This document shows positions 27,321 to 35,774 of a DNA stretch of 64,000 nt, piece by piece. Position 1 is the first letter of the stretch. Every line of letters begins with the position of its first letter. This DNA comes from an uncultured Pelagibacteraceae bacterium. GTDB lineage: Bacteria > Pseudomonadota > Alphaproteobacteria > Pelagibacterales > Pelagibacteraceae. The stretch spans positions 186,001 through 250,000 of the forward strand of contig CACDSY010000001.1 of the NCBI GenBank assembly GCA_902555585.1, read 5' to 3'. The notes beneath the pieces were generated by a model. It was not told the DNA's origin. It saw nothing but the letters and a program-made list of their open reading frames with translations, and searched no databases. The position numbers were made by a program, and so were the translations under genes.

Positions 27321-28008
27321 TATAATTTGTTAATATAATTTGATTTGTTATTCTAAGATCAATGATTTTTTTATTAATTAAAATATCACTGTCTAATAAT
27401 TTTTTATAAATTTTAATTGATTTGGTTACATTTTGAGAAGGCAACATTAATTTTAATTTATTTGAAAATAATAGGTCCCACCTTTTATTCTTGTAATAAA
27501 AATACTTTTCTATGTTTTGAACATCCACTTTATTTTCATTTAATGTGCTTTGTAAATCTAAATATTCTTTAATTGTAAATTCTCCAAAAATTAAAGGTAT
27601 GTTAATTATTTCATTGAGTTGATTAGATTTTATAAAATTTCCATTTTTACCAATATAAAAGTATTCTCCATATCTTAATGTTTTTCCAATAACATGTGTC
27701 TTTGATAAGTTAATTTTAATTGTTGATGGTATTACTTTTTTTACGTAAATATTTTCTAAAAAATTAAATTTTTTAAGTGTTTCTAAAACCCTATCTTCGC
27801 TCAATTTAAAAATATTTGTATTTTTTAATTTATTGAGTTCAATTTCAATATTTTGTTTTTCATACTTAGATAACCCATAAATATGTATTTTCTTTAAACT
27901 AAATTTTTCTTGGTAATTATCTAAAATTTGAAAATTAAATATTGAAGTCAAAAAAATAAAAAAAAATAAGTAAAGATAAAATTTAAATTTATTTGTTAAT
28001 GGAGGCAT
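27313..28008 (-). CDS. ftsQ: Cell division protein FtsQ
   Basis: The protein has 231 residues: a short cytoplasmic tail, one membrane segment (about residues 9-29), a POTRA domain (IHIYGLSKYEKQNIEIELN... to about residue 105) and a beta domain. FtsQ links FtsL/FtsB to the divisome. The gene starts inside the end of ddl (20-base overlap) and ends inside the start of ftsA (8-base overlap), so all three are tightly coupled. Sequence conservation is low, as usual for FtsQ; identification relies on topology, POTRA-like pattern and position. Confidence 0.82.
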   Translation of the reverse strand: MPPLTNKFKFYLYLFFFIFLTSIFNFQILDNYQEKFSLKKIHIYGLSKYEKQNIEIELNKLKNTNIFKLSEDRVLETLKKFNFLENIYVKKVIPSTIKINLSKTHVIGKTLRYGEYFYIGKNGNFIKSNQLNEIINIPLIFGEFTIKEYLDLQSTLNENKVDVQNIEKYFYYKNKRWDLLFSNKLKLMLPSQNVTKSIKIYKKLLDSDILINKKIIDLRITNQIILTNYNE

Positions 28009-28909
28009 CTTTTATTATTTCTTCAATAAGTTGTATAAAACTAATATTATTATAACTTGCAATTTCTGGCACTAAAGACAGCGAAGTCATACCTGGCTGA
28101 GTATTTAGTTCTAATAAATAAAATTTATTTTTATAAAATCTAAAATCCGATCTTGATACACCTCTACACTTTAAAAGCTTGTGTGCTTTCATAGCTATTG
28201 AATTTATTTTATTATAATTTTTATAAGTTAAATCAACTGGAATTATATGCTTAGTTTTGGCATTTGCACTGTACTTTGCTTTATAATCATAAAATTTTCT
28301 TTTAGGCTTTAACTCTATAATACCCAATTTTTTGTTTCCTAAAACTGCAGCTTGGATTTCTCTGCCAGGAATATATTTCTCAATTAATATTTCTTTAAAC
28401 TTTTCTAGTTTCATTAAACTATAAACAAAATTTTTTTTTCTAGTTATATATACTCCTACACTTGAGCCTTCGTTTATAGGCTTAAGAACTATTGGGAATT
28501 TTAACTTTTTTTCAATTTTAGTTATTAAATTTTTGTAATTAATATTTTTTTTAAAAATAAATTTAAAATATGATGGAGTAAGAATTTTATTCTTCATAAA
28601 TATTTTTTTTGATATTTCTTTGTCAATTGCTAGAGATGAGGACAAAACACCAGAATGAGTATATTTTACTTTTTCAGATTCAAGAATAGACTGTATGTAC
28701 CCATCTTCGCCATATCTGCCATGTAAAAGATTTAAGACCAATTTTGGTTTAAATTTTCTTAACTTCTTAATAAAATGTCCGTTAGGTTCAATTGTTAAAA
28801 GCTTATATTTATTACTCTTTTTTAACTCTTTGGTAACACTTCTGGCTGTTATTAAACTGATCTCCCTCTCGTTTGAATATCCTCCAGCTAATATTAAAAT
28901 TTTATCCAC
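27989..28909 (-). CDS. ddl: D-alanine--D-alanine ligase
   Basis: The protein has 306 residues in the ATP-grasp fold. Family motifs: AGGYSNEREISL at the N terminus, LLHGRYGEDGYIQ (about residues 61-73), PINEGSSVGV (about residues 155-164) and LELNTQPGMT (about residues 266-275), which supplies metal and substrate contacts. It joins two D-alanines for the peptidoglycan pentapeptide, used next by the MurF part of the fused MurE-MurF protein. The start is GTG at 28909, overlapping the murB stop (TAGTG); no nearby ATG fits. It sits between murB and ftsQ, the classical alphaproteobacterial order. Confidence 0.94.
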   Translation of the reverse strand: MDKILILAGGYSNEREISLITARSVTKELKKSNKYKLLTIEPNGHFIKKLRKFKPKLVLNLLHGRYGEDGYIQSILESEKVKYTHSGVLSSSLAIDKEISKKIFMKNKILTPSYFKFIFKKNINYKNLITKIEKKLKFPIVLKPINEGSSVGVYITRKKNFVYSLMKLEKFKEILIEKYIPGREIQAAVLGNKKLGIIELKPKRKFYDYKAKYSANAKTKHIIPVDLTYKNYNKINSIAMKAHKLLKCRGVSRSDFRFYKNKFYLLELNTQPGMTSLSLVPEIASYNNISFIQLIEEIIKDASINK

Positions 28910-29817
28910 TATTCAACTAACACAATTTCTAGTTCTAATTTAACACCAGTCTTATCTTTAACTTTTTTTTTGACAAAATTAATTAGCGACTTCATATCTG
29001 AAGATTTTGCATTTTTTTTATTCACAAAAAAATTAGCGTGTTTTTCGGAGATTTCTGCATCTCCATAATGTGTTTTGGTTGGAACGCTTAATCTAATTAA
29101 CTCCCAAACTTTTTTATCTGTTTGGTCGATAGGATTTTTAAAAGTACTACCACTTGTTTTAATTTTAGTTGGTTGAGCCATATTTTTGATTACATTCAAC
29201 TCATTCATATAGTTGCTTATCTCCTCACTATTTTTTTCATTACCTTTGAAAGTAGCGCTTAGAAAAATTAAATCTTTTGGCAATTCTATTGATCGATAAT
29301 TAAAATTAATTTTATTTGCAGGTATACTTCTTACAATACCTTTAAAATCTACAAATTGGATAGAAATAAGAACATCCTTAAATTCCTTTTTAAAACATCC
29401 AGAATTCATTCTAATACCACCTCCTATTGAGCCTGGAATACATGACATGAATTCTAGGCCAGAAATGTTGTAATCTTTTGCAAATTCAGAAACCTTTTTT
29501 TGTGAGACTGCTGCTCCAGCTATAATTGTTTCCTTATTAAGTAAAGTAATATTTGAAAAACTTTTTCCTAACTTAATTATTGTACCTTTATAAATATCAT
29601 CATCAAATAATACATTTGAACCATTTCCTAAAATAAATATTTTGCCCCGTAAATCATATTGTTTTAAATATTTAATTAAGCTTTTAAGAGAGTTTGGTTT
29701 AAAAAAAATTTTAGTTTTTCCTCCAATGTTAAACCAATTAAGATTTTTTATATTCTGATCGAAAAAAATATCTCCATCTATTGACAATGCTAATTTTTTT
29801 ATATCTTCAGTTTCCAT
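28909..29817 (-). CDS. murB: UDP-N-acetylenolpyruvoylglucosamine reductase
   Basis: The protein has 302 residues when started at ATG 29817, which overlaps the murC stop as TAATG; a longer frame from TTG 29847 is unnecessary. FAD-binding motifs are FNIGGKTKI, LGNGSNVLF and CIPGSIGGGIRMNSG. The catalytic serine is in KTSGSTFKNP (about residue 226), and the C-terminal glutamate lies near KLELEIVLVE. It reduces UDP-GlcNAc-enolpyruvate to UDP-MurNAc. The lack of an inserted extra domain fits the type without the YxN loop. Confidence 0.94.
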   Translation of the reverse strand: METEDIKKLALSIDGDIFFDQNIKNLNWFNIGGKTKIFFKPNSLKSLIKYLKQYDLRGKIFILGNGSNVLFDDDIYKGTIIKLGKSFSNITLLNKETIIAGAAVSQKKVSEFAKDYNISGLEFMSCIPGSIGGGIRMNSGCFKKEFKDVLISIQFVDFKGIVRSIPANKINFNYRSIELPKDLIFLSATFKGNEKNSEEISNYMNELNVIKNMAQPTKIKTSGSTFKNPIDQTDKKVWELIRLSVPTKTHYGDAEISEKHANFFVNKKNAKSSDMKSLINFVKKKVKDKTGVKLELEIVLVE

Positions 29818-31208
29818 TAAAAAATATTTTTCAAATTCTTCATCCAATTTGATATAGATCCTGCACCCATTCCTATATAAATTTTTTCACCAAACACATT
29901 TTGTTTTATAAACTTTTGTAACTGTAATTCATCTTCAACTTGTATTAACCTAACATTAGAATTTTTTATTATTAATTTTGCAAAAGAATGGTATGTAAAA
30001 TTTAGTCTAAGTTTTTCATTAGCTGTATAAATGGGACACAATAAAACTGTATCTGCTTTATTAAAGCATTTTGAAAATTCTTTTTTTAAACTTATAACTC
30101 TTGAGATTCTGTGTGGTTGAAAAATACAGATAATTTTCTTATTTTTATAAACTTTTTCAACACCACTTAAAACTGAACTTATTTCTGTTGGGTGATGAGC
30201 ATAATCATCATAAAAACTTATCTTATTATGATCAAATACATGAGAGAACCTTCTCTGCACACCTTTAAAATTGTATAGTCCAGCTTTTATACACTTTTCT
30301 GATAATCCTATTGTAAATGCCAAAGAAATTGCAGCTGTTGCATTTTGAATATTGTGAATTCCAATCATTGGTAGCTTAATTTTTTTAATTATTTTTTTTT
30401 TACTTGGTATATTTATTTTAATATCAAAACTAGAAAAAGTAGAAGTTTGTTTTATATTTACTATTTGGAAATTTGATTTTTTGTCTTTCCCATAAGTATA
30501 AAAATTTTTATTTTTTGTCTTCCTTATAATATTTTTAAGATTATGATCATCATTGCATACAAAACCCTTACCTAGAGATGGTATTTTTTCTATAAATTTT
30601 GTAAAACATTTTTTTAAGTTATTTATATTTTTATAAAAGTCTAAATGCTCTGAATCTAAATTAGTTGCAATAGAATACGTAAACGGAATTTTTAAAAAGC
30701 TTCCATCTGACTCATCAGATTCGGTAATACACCAGTTACTTTTGCCTAATTTTGCTGAATTACCAAATGAATTTAATACACCACCATTAATAATTGTCGG
30801 ATCTAAATTGCCAGATGTAAAAATACTTGAAACCAACGACGTTGTTGTTGTTTTGCCATGAGAACCAGTAACAACTACATTTCTCATAAACGATACAATA
30901 TGTCCTAACATATCTCCTCTTGTGTAAATTGGTAAATTTTTTTTCATAGCCTCGATAACCTCAGGGTTATTTTTTTTTATTGCTGAAGAAATAACTAAAA
31001 TAGAAGTTTTTTTTAAATTTTCTTTTTTATGATTTATGAATACTTTTATTTTTTTTTTTTTCAATCTTTCAATATTTCGATTATCCATAATATCGCTACC
31101 TTGAACTTTGTAGCCCAATCCATTCATAATTAAAGCTAGACCACTCATCCCTATTCCTCCGATACCCACAAAATGAATGAGTTCATTTTTTCCTAAATCA
31201 ATTTTCAT
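29817..31208 (-). CDS. murC: UDP-N-acetylmuramate--L-alanine ligase
   Basis: The protein has 463 residues. The N-terminal Rossmann block FVGIGGIGMSGLA binds the UDP-sugar, GSHGKTTTTS (about residues 115-124) is the ATP P-loop, ESDESDGSFL and DDYAHHPTEI are the conserved Mur-ligase blocks, and FQPHRISR lies in the C-terminal domain. It adds the first amino acid, L-alanine, to UDP-MurNAc. The start lies within the end of murG (11-base overlap). Confidence 0.96.
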   Translation of the reverse strand: MKIDLGKNELIHFVGIGGIGMSGLALIMNGLGYKVQGSDIMDNRNIERLKKKKIKVFINHKKENLKKTSILVISSAIKKNNPEVIEAMKKNLPIYTRGDMLGHIVSFMRNVVVTGSHGKTTTTSLVSSIFTSGNLDPTIINGGVLNSFGNSAKLGKSNWCITESDESDGSFLKIPFTYSIATNLDSEHLDFYKNINNLKKCFTKFIEKIPSLGKGFVCNDDHNLKNIIRKTKNKNFYTYGKDKKSNFQIVNIKQTSTFSSFDIKINIPSKKKIIKKIKLPMIGIHNIQNATAAISLAFTIGLSEKCIKAGLYNFKGVQRRFSHVFDHNKISFYDDYAHHPTEISSVLSGVEKVYKNKKIICIFQPHRISRVISLKKEFSKCFNKADTVLLCPIYTANEKLRLNFTYHSFAKLIIKNSNVRLIQVEDELQLQKFIKQNVFGEKIYIGMGAGSISNWMKNLKNIF

Positions 31209-32274
31209 TTATAAGTTTAATTATTTTAAATTTATTTTTTTCCCAAGTATTGTCTTTGGTAAATTTTATCAAATTTTTTTTTTTAGAAATATACTCATTT
31301 TTATTTTCGAATATTTTACTCATCAATTCTATGAAGTTATTTTCGTCAATATCTTTTTGCATAATTAACCAACAACATTTATTTTTTTCATAGAATTCTG
31401 CATTGTAATATTGATGATTATCTTTAGCATAAGGAAATGGAATTGCCACAAATGGAATATTTAAATAAGCTAATTCTGAAATTGTAGATGCACCAGATCG
31501 TGTAATAGCTAGATCATAATTTACAGCTTTAATTAATAATTTATCGTCAAAGTCAAATAATTCATGCTCTATAGAGTTTTTTTGATACAAATCTTTTATA
31601 AATTCTTTTGATTTTTGATCAATTACTTGCTGCAAAACACTAATATTCTGTGTTTTTGAGAGTTTTATAATTGTTTTGGAAATGAATTCATCAAAAAATT
31701 TTGCTCCCTGACTTCCTCCAATTATTAGTATTTTTTTTTGTTTATCTAAAATTCTTTGTTCATTTCTTTGATATTTGTAGATATATTTTCTAAGTAATGG
31801 GTTGATTGGGTAAACCTTACTTAAGAATTTTTTAGAGATACCTTTTAAATTTTCATCATAGCAAATAATTTTTTTAGCAAAACCTAGTGTTAACTTATTT
31901 ACTCTACCTATAACCGAGTTTGGTTCAAAAATATAAATTTTTATATCTAATAAATTAGATGCTAAACACAAAGGTAATGACATATACCCACCAGTACTAA
32001 TTAAAGTATTATAATTATTAAATTTTAAATATTTATATGATTTTAGAATTGAAATACAAAATTTTATTAAATTATATGGAAGTAATAATAAATTTGAAAA
32101 TAAATTTGGTACATCTATTAGTGAAAAATTGTAATCATTATTATTAATATATTTTGATCCTCTTAAATCTGTTGCAATTTGTACTTCAAAATTTTCTTTT
32201 AAAATATCATATATACTTAATGACGGAATTACGTGACCACCAGATCCACCAGTAACAATAAGTATTTTTTTCAT
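31198..32274 (-). CDS. murG: Peptidoglycan glycosyltransferase MurG (lipid II synthesis)
   Basis: The protein has 358 residues, GT-B fold. G-loops: TGGSGGHVIPS at the N terminus, STGGYMSLP (about residues 91-99) and IGGSQGAKFFD (about residues 186-196). The donor-binding block RSGASTISELAYLNIP is present, as is PYAKDNHQYYNAEF. It transfers GlcNAc to lipid I, giving lipid II, at the cytoplasmic face of the membrane. It lies between ftsW and murC as in most dcw clusters; only 4 bases separate it from ftsW. Confidence 0.95.
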   Translation of the reverse strand: MKKILIVTGGSGGHVIPSLSIYDILKENFEVQIATDLRGSKYINNNDYNFSLIDVPNLFSNLLLLPYNLIKFCISILKSYKYLKFNNYNTLISTGGYMSLPLCLASNLLDIKIYIFEPNSVIGRVNKLTLGFAKKIICYDENLKGISKKFLSKVYPINPLLRKYIYKYQRNEQRILDKQKKILIIGGSQGAKFFDEFISKTIIKLSKTQNISVLQQVIDQKSKEFIKDLYQKNSIEHELFDFDDKLLIKAVNYDLAITRSGASTISELAYLNIPFVAIPFPYAKDNHQYYNAEFYEKNKCCWLIMQKDIDENNFIELMSKIFENKNEYISKKKNLIKFTKDNTWEKNKFKIIKLINEN

Positions 32275-32278
32275 AGAT

Positions 32279-33388
32279 TTAGTCTATTTTTCTTTTTGTT
32301 AAATTCAGAATTATTCCAGACACAATTGCTGTGCTAACTATTGAGGACCCACCATAGCTCAAAAATGGCAATGTCATACCTGTAGTTGGTAACAATCTAA
32401 TGTTAACACCTACATGTATAAAGGTTTGTAATAAAATCAAAGAGACACATCCAATCAAAATTAGTTTCAATAAGTCTTCATTTAATATTTTGATTTTTTG
32501 AATTATTTTATAAGAGAAAATAAGGTACAAAAGTAATATTCCAATAACTATTATTGCACCAAATTCTTCAGCAATAACTGAAACTATGTAATCAGTATGG
32601 GCTTCAGGAACTCTTGAATTCAATGTGCCTTCTCCAATTCCCTTGCCAAAGAATCCACCGTTTATAATGGCATCACTTGCTTTTTCAGCTTGATAATTAT
32701 TACTCGAGTTTGAGTCTAAAAAAGCAAAAAGTCTAATTTTTATATATTCAAATTTAGAAACGAACATTACTAAGTAACTTACAACTGATCCAACCAAAAA
32801 AAAGAACATAAAAAAAACAAATATATTAATGCCAGAAACAAAAATTAAAGATAACCATACCATCGATATTAAAAGTGTTTGTCCAATATCTGGTTGATAA
32901 ACAAGTAACATTAATATGGGAAAAATTAATAAAGTGCTTAAGAAATATTTAAAATATAATCGTTTATTTTGAATAGTCAGCATTAAAGATAAGGTAACAA
33001 TAAAAAAAGGCTTAATTATCTCAACCGGCTGAAAACTTGGTAAAAAGATCAAATCAAGCCATCTTTTTGAGCCTTTTACTTCAATACCAAGAAAAGGAAC
33101 TAGCATTAAACTAAAAAATGCGATCAAGAATAAAATTAATGAAAATTTTGTTAAAATTTTTTGATTTAAAAACGAAAACACAATTAATATCAAAATAGCT
33201 AAAATTATATAGGCAGAGTGTTTAAAAAAAAAATAATAGGATTTTGTATCTAATTTGTCAGAAGCTATTAAAGATGTTGAAACTAAAGAAAAAAAAAGAC
33301 CAAGTAAAAATAGACCTAAAATTAAAAACAGTAGAATTTTGTCTATATTTTTCCACCAATCATAAAAACTGTCATAATATTTATTCAT
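32279..33388 (-). CDS. ftsW: SEDS-family septal peptidoglycan polymerase FtsW
   Basis: The protein has 369 residues with about ten membrane helices. SEDS-family landmarks are KGSKRWLDL with FQPVEIIKP, YQPDIGQTLL, the long periplasmic loop ending PEAHTDYIVSVIAEEFG, and TGMTLPFLSYGGSS near the C terminus. FtsW polymerises lipid II at the septum together with its partner transpeptidase FtsI, encoded a few genes upstream. The start overlaps the murD stop (ATGA). Confidence 0.95.
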   Translation of the reverse strand: MNKYYDSFYDWWKNIDKILLFLILGLFLLGLFFSLVSTSLIASDKLDTKSYYFFFKHSAYIILAILILIVFSFLNQKILTKFSLILFLIAFFSLMLVPFLGIEVKGSKRWLDLIFLPSFQPVEIIKPFFIVTLSLMLTIQNKRLYFKYFLSTLLIFPILMLLVYQPDIGQTLLISMVWLSLIFVSGINIFVFFMFFFLVGSVVSYLVMFVSKFEYIKIRLFAFLDSNSSNNYQAEKASDAIINGGFFGKGIGEGTLNSRVPEAHTDYIVSVIAEEFGAIIVIGILLLYLIFSYKIIQKIKILNEDLLKLILIGCVSLILLQTFIHVGVNIRLLPTTGMTLPFLSYGGSSIVSTAIVSGIILNLTKRKID

Positions 33389-34689
33389 ATTTTATTTTGT
33401 TTAAATATGTATTGAATACATTTATTAAAAAATTTTCCTCTTTCCTCAAAATTCTTAAATTGATCAAAAGAGGCAGCGCAAGGACTAAAAAGAATTACTT
33501 TGTTTTGCTTGTTATTTTTAATGTTATTATTTAAATTTCTAACGGCTTCTTTAAGGGTTAATGAACTTTTATAAAAAATTTTATTTTTTAATGAATTAAT
33601 TAAAAAATTCCTATCTTTGCCATAAATATATGCTTTGATATTTGAAAAGTATTTTCTATTTAATTTGAACTTATCTCCTTTTTTAGCCTGACCTCCCAAT
33701 ATCCAATAAATATTTTCGTATGATTCAAGTAATGGAACTGTTGATGAAAAACTGGTTGATTTTGAGTCATTTATAATTAATAAATTTTTTGATTTATGAA
33801 TTATTTGTTGCCTAAAATTTAATTCTTTAAATTTGTTTGCAGTATTTATAACTTTTTTTGTATCTATATTTAATATCTTGGCGATTGCTAAAACATAATT
33901 AAGATTCTTTTTGTTGCTAGAATTATTAAAATAAATGTTATCTATTTGTTTTAAATATTTTTTATACTTTAAATGTTTTACCTTTATAATCTTTGATTTT
34001 AATCGATGTTTTTTAATTAATTGAATTAGAAATTTATTTTCTTTATCTAAAAAAGCATAATCATTTTTACCTTGTGATTTAAAAATCTTAAATTTTGCCT
34101 CTACATAATTTTTAAAAGTACCATGCCTTTCTAGATGGTCTGGATTTAAATTAAGTATCACTGAATACTTAGACCTAAAATATTTACTATAATCAAGTTG
34201 ATAAGAGGATGCCTCAATTACAAAAATTGTATTTTTTTTAATTTTTTTCTCCATTAATACTGGATATCCGATATTTCCAGTTAATCTTACATCCATCTTA
34301 TTATTTTTCAGAACCTCATAGAGTAGTTTTGAGGTAGTGGATTTACCATTTGTTCCTGTAATCGTGATTTTATTTATTTTTGGATAACTAATTTCAAATA
34401 TATCTAGCTCTGTAATAATTTTAGACCTATTTTTTTTTAAATAATTGGAAATTTTACATTTTTTTATATCAATACCTGGACTTAAGACAATATAATCAAA
34501 ACTAATAAGTGATAATTTACTAATATTTATTAATTCTTTTTTTAGTTTGAAAGGGATATTTTTTTTATTATCATCAAATATTTTACAGATATTATTTTTC
34601 TTTAAAAAATTAAAACAAGATATTCCAGATTTGCCAAAACCATATATTAAAAATTTCTTATTTTTAAAAAATACTTGTCTATCATTCAT
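33385..34689 (-). CDS. murD: UDP-N-acetylmuramoyl-L-alanine--D-glutamate ligase
   Basis: The protein has 434 residues starting at ATG 34689, which overlaps the mraY stop as TAATG; a longer frame to 34746 lies entirely inside mraY. Motifs: YGFGKSGIS at the N terminus, TGTNGKSTTSK (P-loop, about residues 110-120), EASSYQLDY, NLNPDHLERHG and INDSKSTSFSS, with SPCAASFDQF at the C-terminal domain. It adds D-glutamate to UDP-MurNAc-L-Ala. Confidence 0.95.
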   Translation of the reverse strand: MNDRQVFFKNKKFLIYGFGKSGISCFNFLKKNNICKIFDDNKKNIPFKLKKELINISKLSLISFDYIVLSPGIDIKKCKISNYLKKNRSKIITELDIFEISYPKINKITITGTNGKSTTSKLLYEVLKNNKMDVRLTGNIGYPVLMEKKIKKNTIFVIEASSYQLDYSKYFRSKYSVILNLNPDHLERHGTFKNYVEAKFKIFKSQGKNDYAFLDKENKFLIQLIKKHRLKSKIIKVKHLKYKKYLKQIDNIYFNNSSNKKNLNYVLAIAKILNIDTKKVINTANKFKELNFRQQIIHKSKNLLIINDSKSTSFSSTVPLLESYENIYWILGGQAKKGDKFKLNRKYFSNIKAYIYGKDRNFLINSLKNKIFYKSSLTLKEAVRNLNNNIKNNKQNKVILFSPCAASFDQFKNFEERGKFFNKCIQYIFKQNKI

Positions 34690-35774
34690 TATCTTAGTTT
34701 TAATGTTGCTAATCCTATCATTGCTAAAATAATTGATATTATCCAAAATCTTATAACTACAGTCGATTCTGGCCAGCCTTTTTTTTCAAAATGATGATGG
34801 ATAGGGGCCATTTTAAATAGTCTTTTTCCAGTTAGTTTGAATGATACCACTTGCACAATTACAGAGACTGCTTCTAAAACAAACAATCCACCTGTAATTG
34901 CTAAAACAATTTCATGTTTGGTAATAATACCAACTGCTCCTAATGATCCTCCTAAGGCTAAGGATCCTGTATCACCCATAAATATTTTAGCTGGTGGAGC
35001 ATTAAACCATAAGAAACCGAGACAAGATCCTATTATTGATCCGCAGAAAATAGATGCTTCTCCTACTCCTTCAATATATGTAATTTGTAAATATTCTGAA
35101 AAAACTATATTTCCTGTTACATAACTAATAAATGCGAAACAAGCTGCAACCAATATTACAGGTACGGTAGCTAAACCATCAAGCCCATCAGTCAAATTTA
35201 CTGCATTAGATGACCCTACAATAACAAATAGATAAAATGGAATAAAAAACCAACCTAAATTAATTATTAAATTTTTAAAAAATGGAAAATACAAGTTTTC
35301 AAGTTCGTCAGATCCACTATAAAAATAGAGAATTAAAATTCCAACTAAAGCTAATATTATTTGTATTATAATCTTTAATTTAGAACTTATGCCGTTTGAA
35401 TTATTTTTTTTTATTTTTTGATAGTCATCATAGCCTCCAAGTAATCCAAAAGATCCTGCTATATAAAGTAAGAACCAATTATAAGGATTTGAAAAATCAC
35501 CCCATAATAGAACACCTGAGAAAATACCCAGTAAAATCATTAGACCTCCCATTGTAGGAGTTCCTATTTTTTTGACAATATGTTCACTAGGTCCATCTTC
35601 TCTAATTGGGTCATGAATTTGATGTGAAGAAAAATAATTAATAAGTGGGCCGCCAACCAAAAAAACTACTATCATTGATGTAAACATTGATAGACCAGTT
35701 CTTACAGTCAAATATTTAAAAACGTTTAAAAAACTAAAGATCTCAATTAAATTTGAAAATAGACTAAAAAGCAT
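34689..35774 (-). CDS. mraY: Phospho-N-acetylmuramoyl-pentapeptide transferase
   Basis: The protein has 361 residues with ten predicted membrane helices. Catalytic signatures are GGYDDYQKI (paired aspartates, about residues 113-121), NLTDGLDGLA, FMGDTGSLALGG and APIHHHFEKKGWPE (the HHH loop). It moves phospho-MurNAc-pentapeptide onto undecaprenyl phosphate, making lipid I. The start overlaps the end of the murE-murF gene by 11 bases. Order and length are typical. Confidence 0.97.
   Translation of the reverse strand: MLFSLFSNLIEIFSFLNVFKYLTVRTGLSMFTSMIVVFLVGGPLINYFSSHQIHDPIREDGPSEHIVKKIGTPTMGGLMILLGIFSGVLLWGDFSNPYNWFLLYIAGSFGLLGGYDDYQKIKKNNSNGISSKLKIIIQIILALVGILILYFYSGSDELENLYFPFFKNLIINLGWFFIPFYLFVIVGSSNAVNLTDGLDGLATVPVILVAACFAFISYVTGNIVFSEYLQITYIEGVGEASIFCGSIIGSCLGFLWFNAPPAKIFMGDTGSLALGGSLGAVGIITKHEIVLAITGGLFVLEAVSVIVQVVSFKLTGKRLFKMAPIHHHFEKKGWPESTVVIRFWIISIILAMIGLATLKLR

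Noticed and set aside
34690..34746. Upstream extension of MurD
   Set aside because: It lies entirely within the end of mraY; ATG 34689 overlaps the mraY stop as TAATG and gives a normal MurD.
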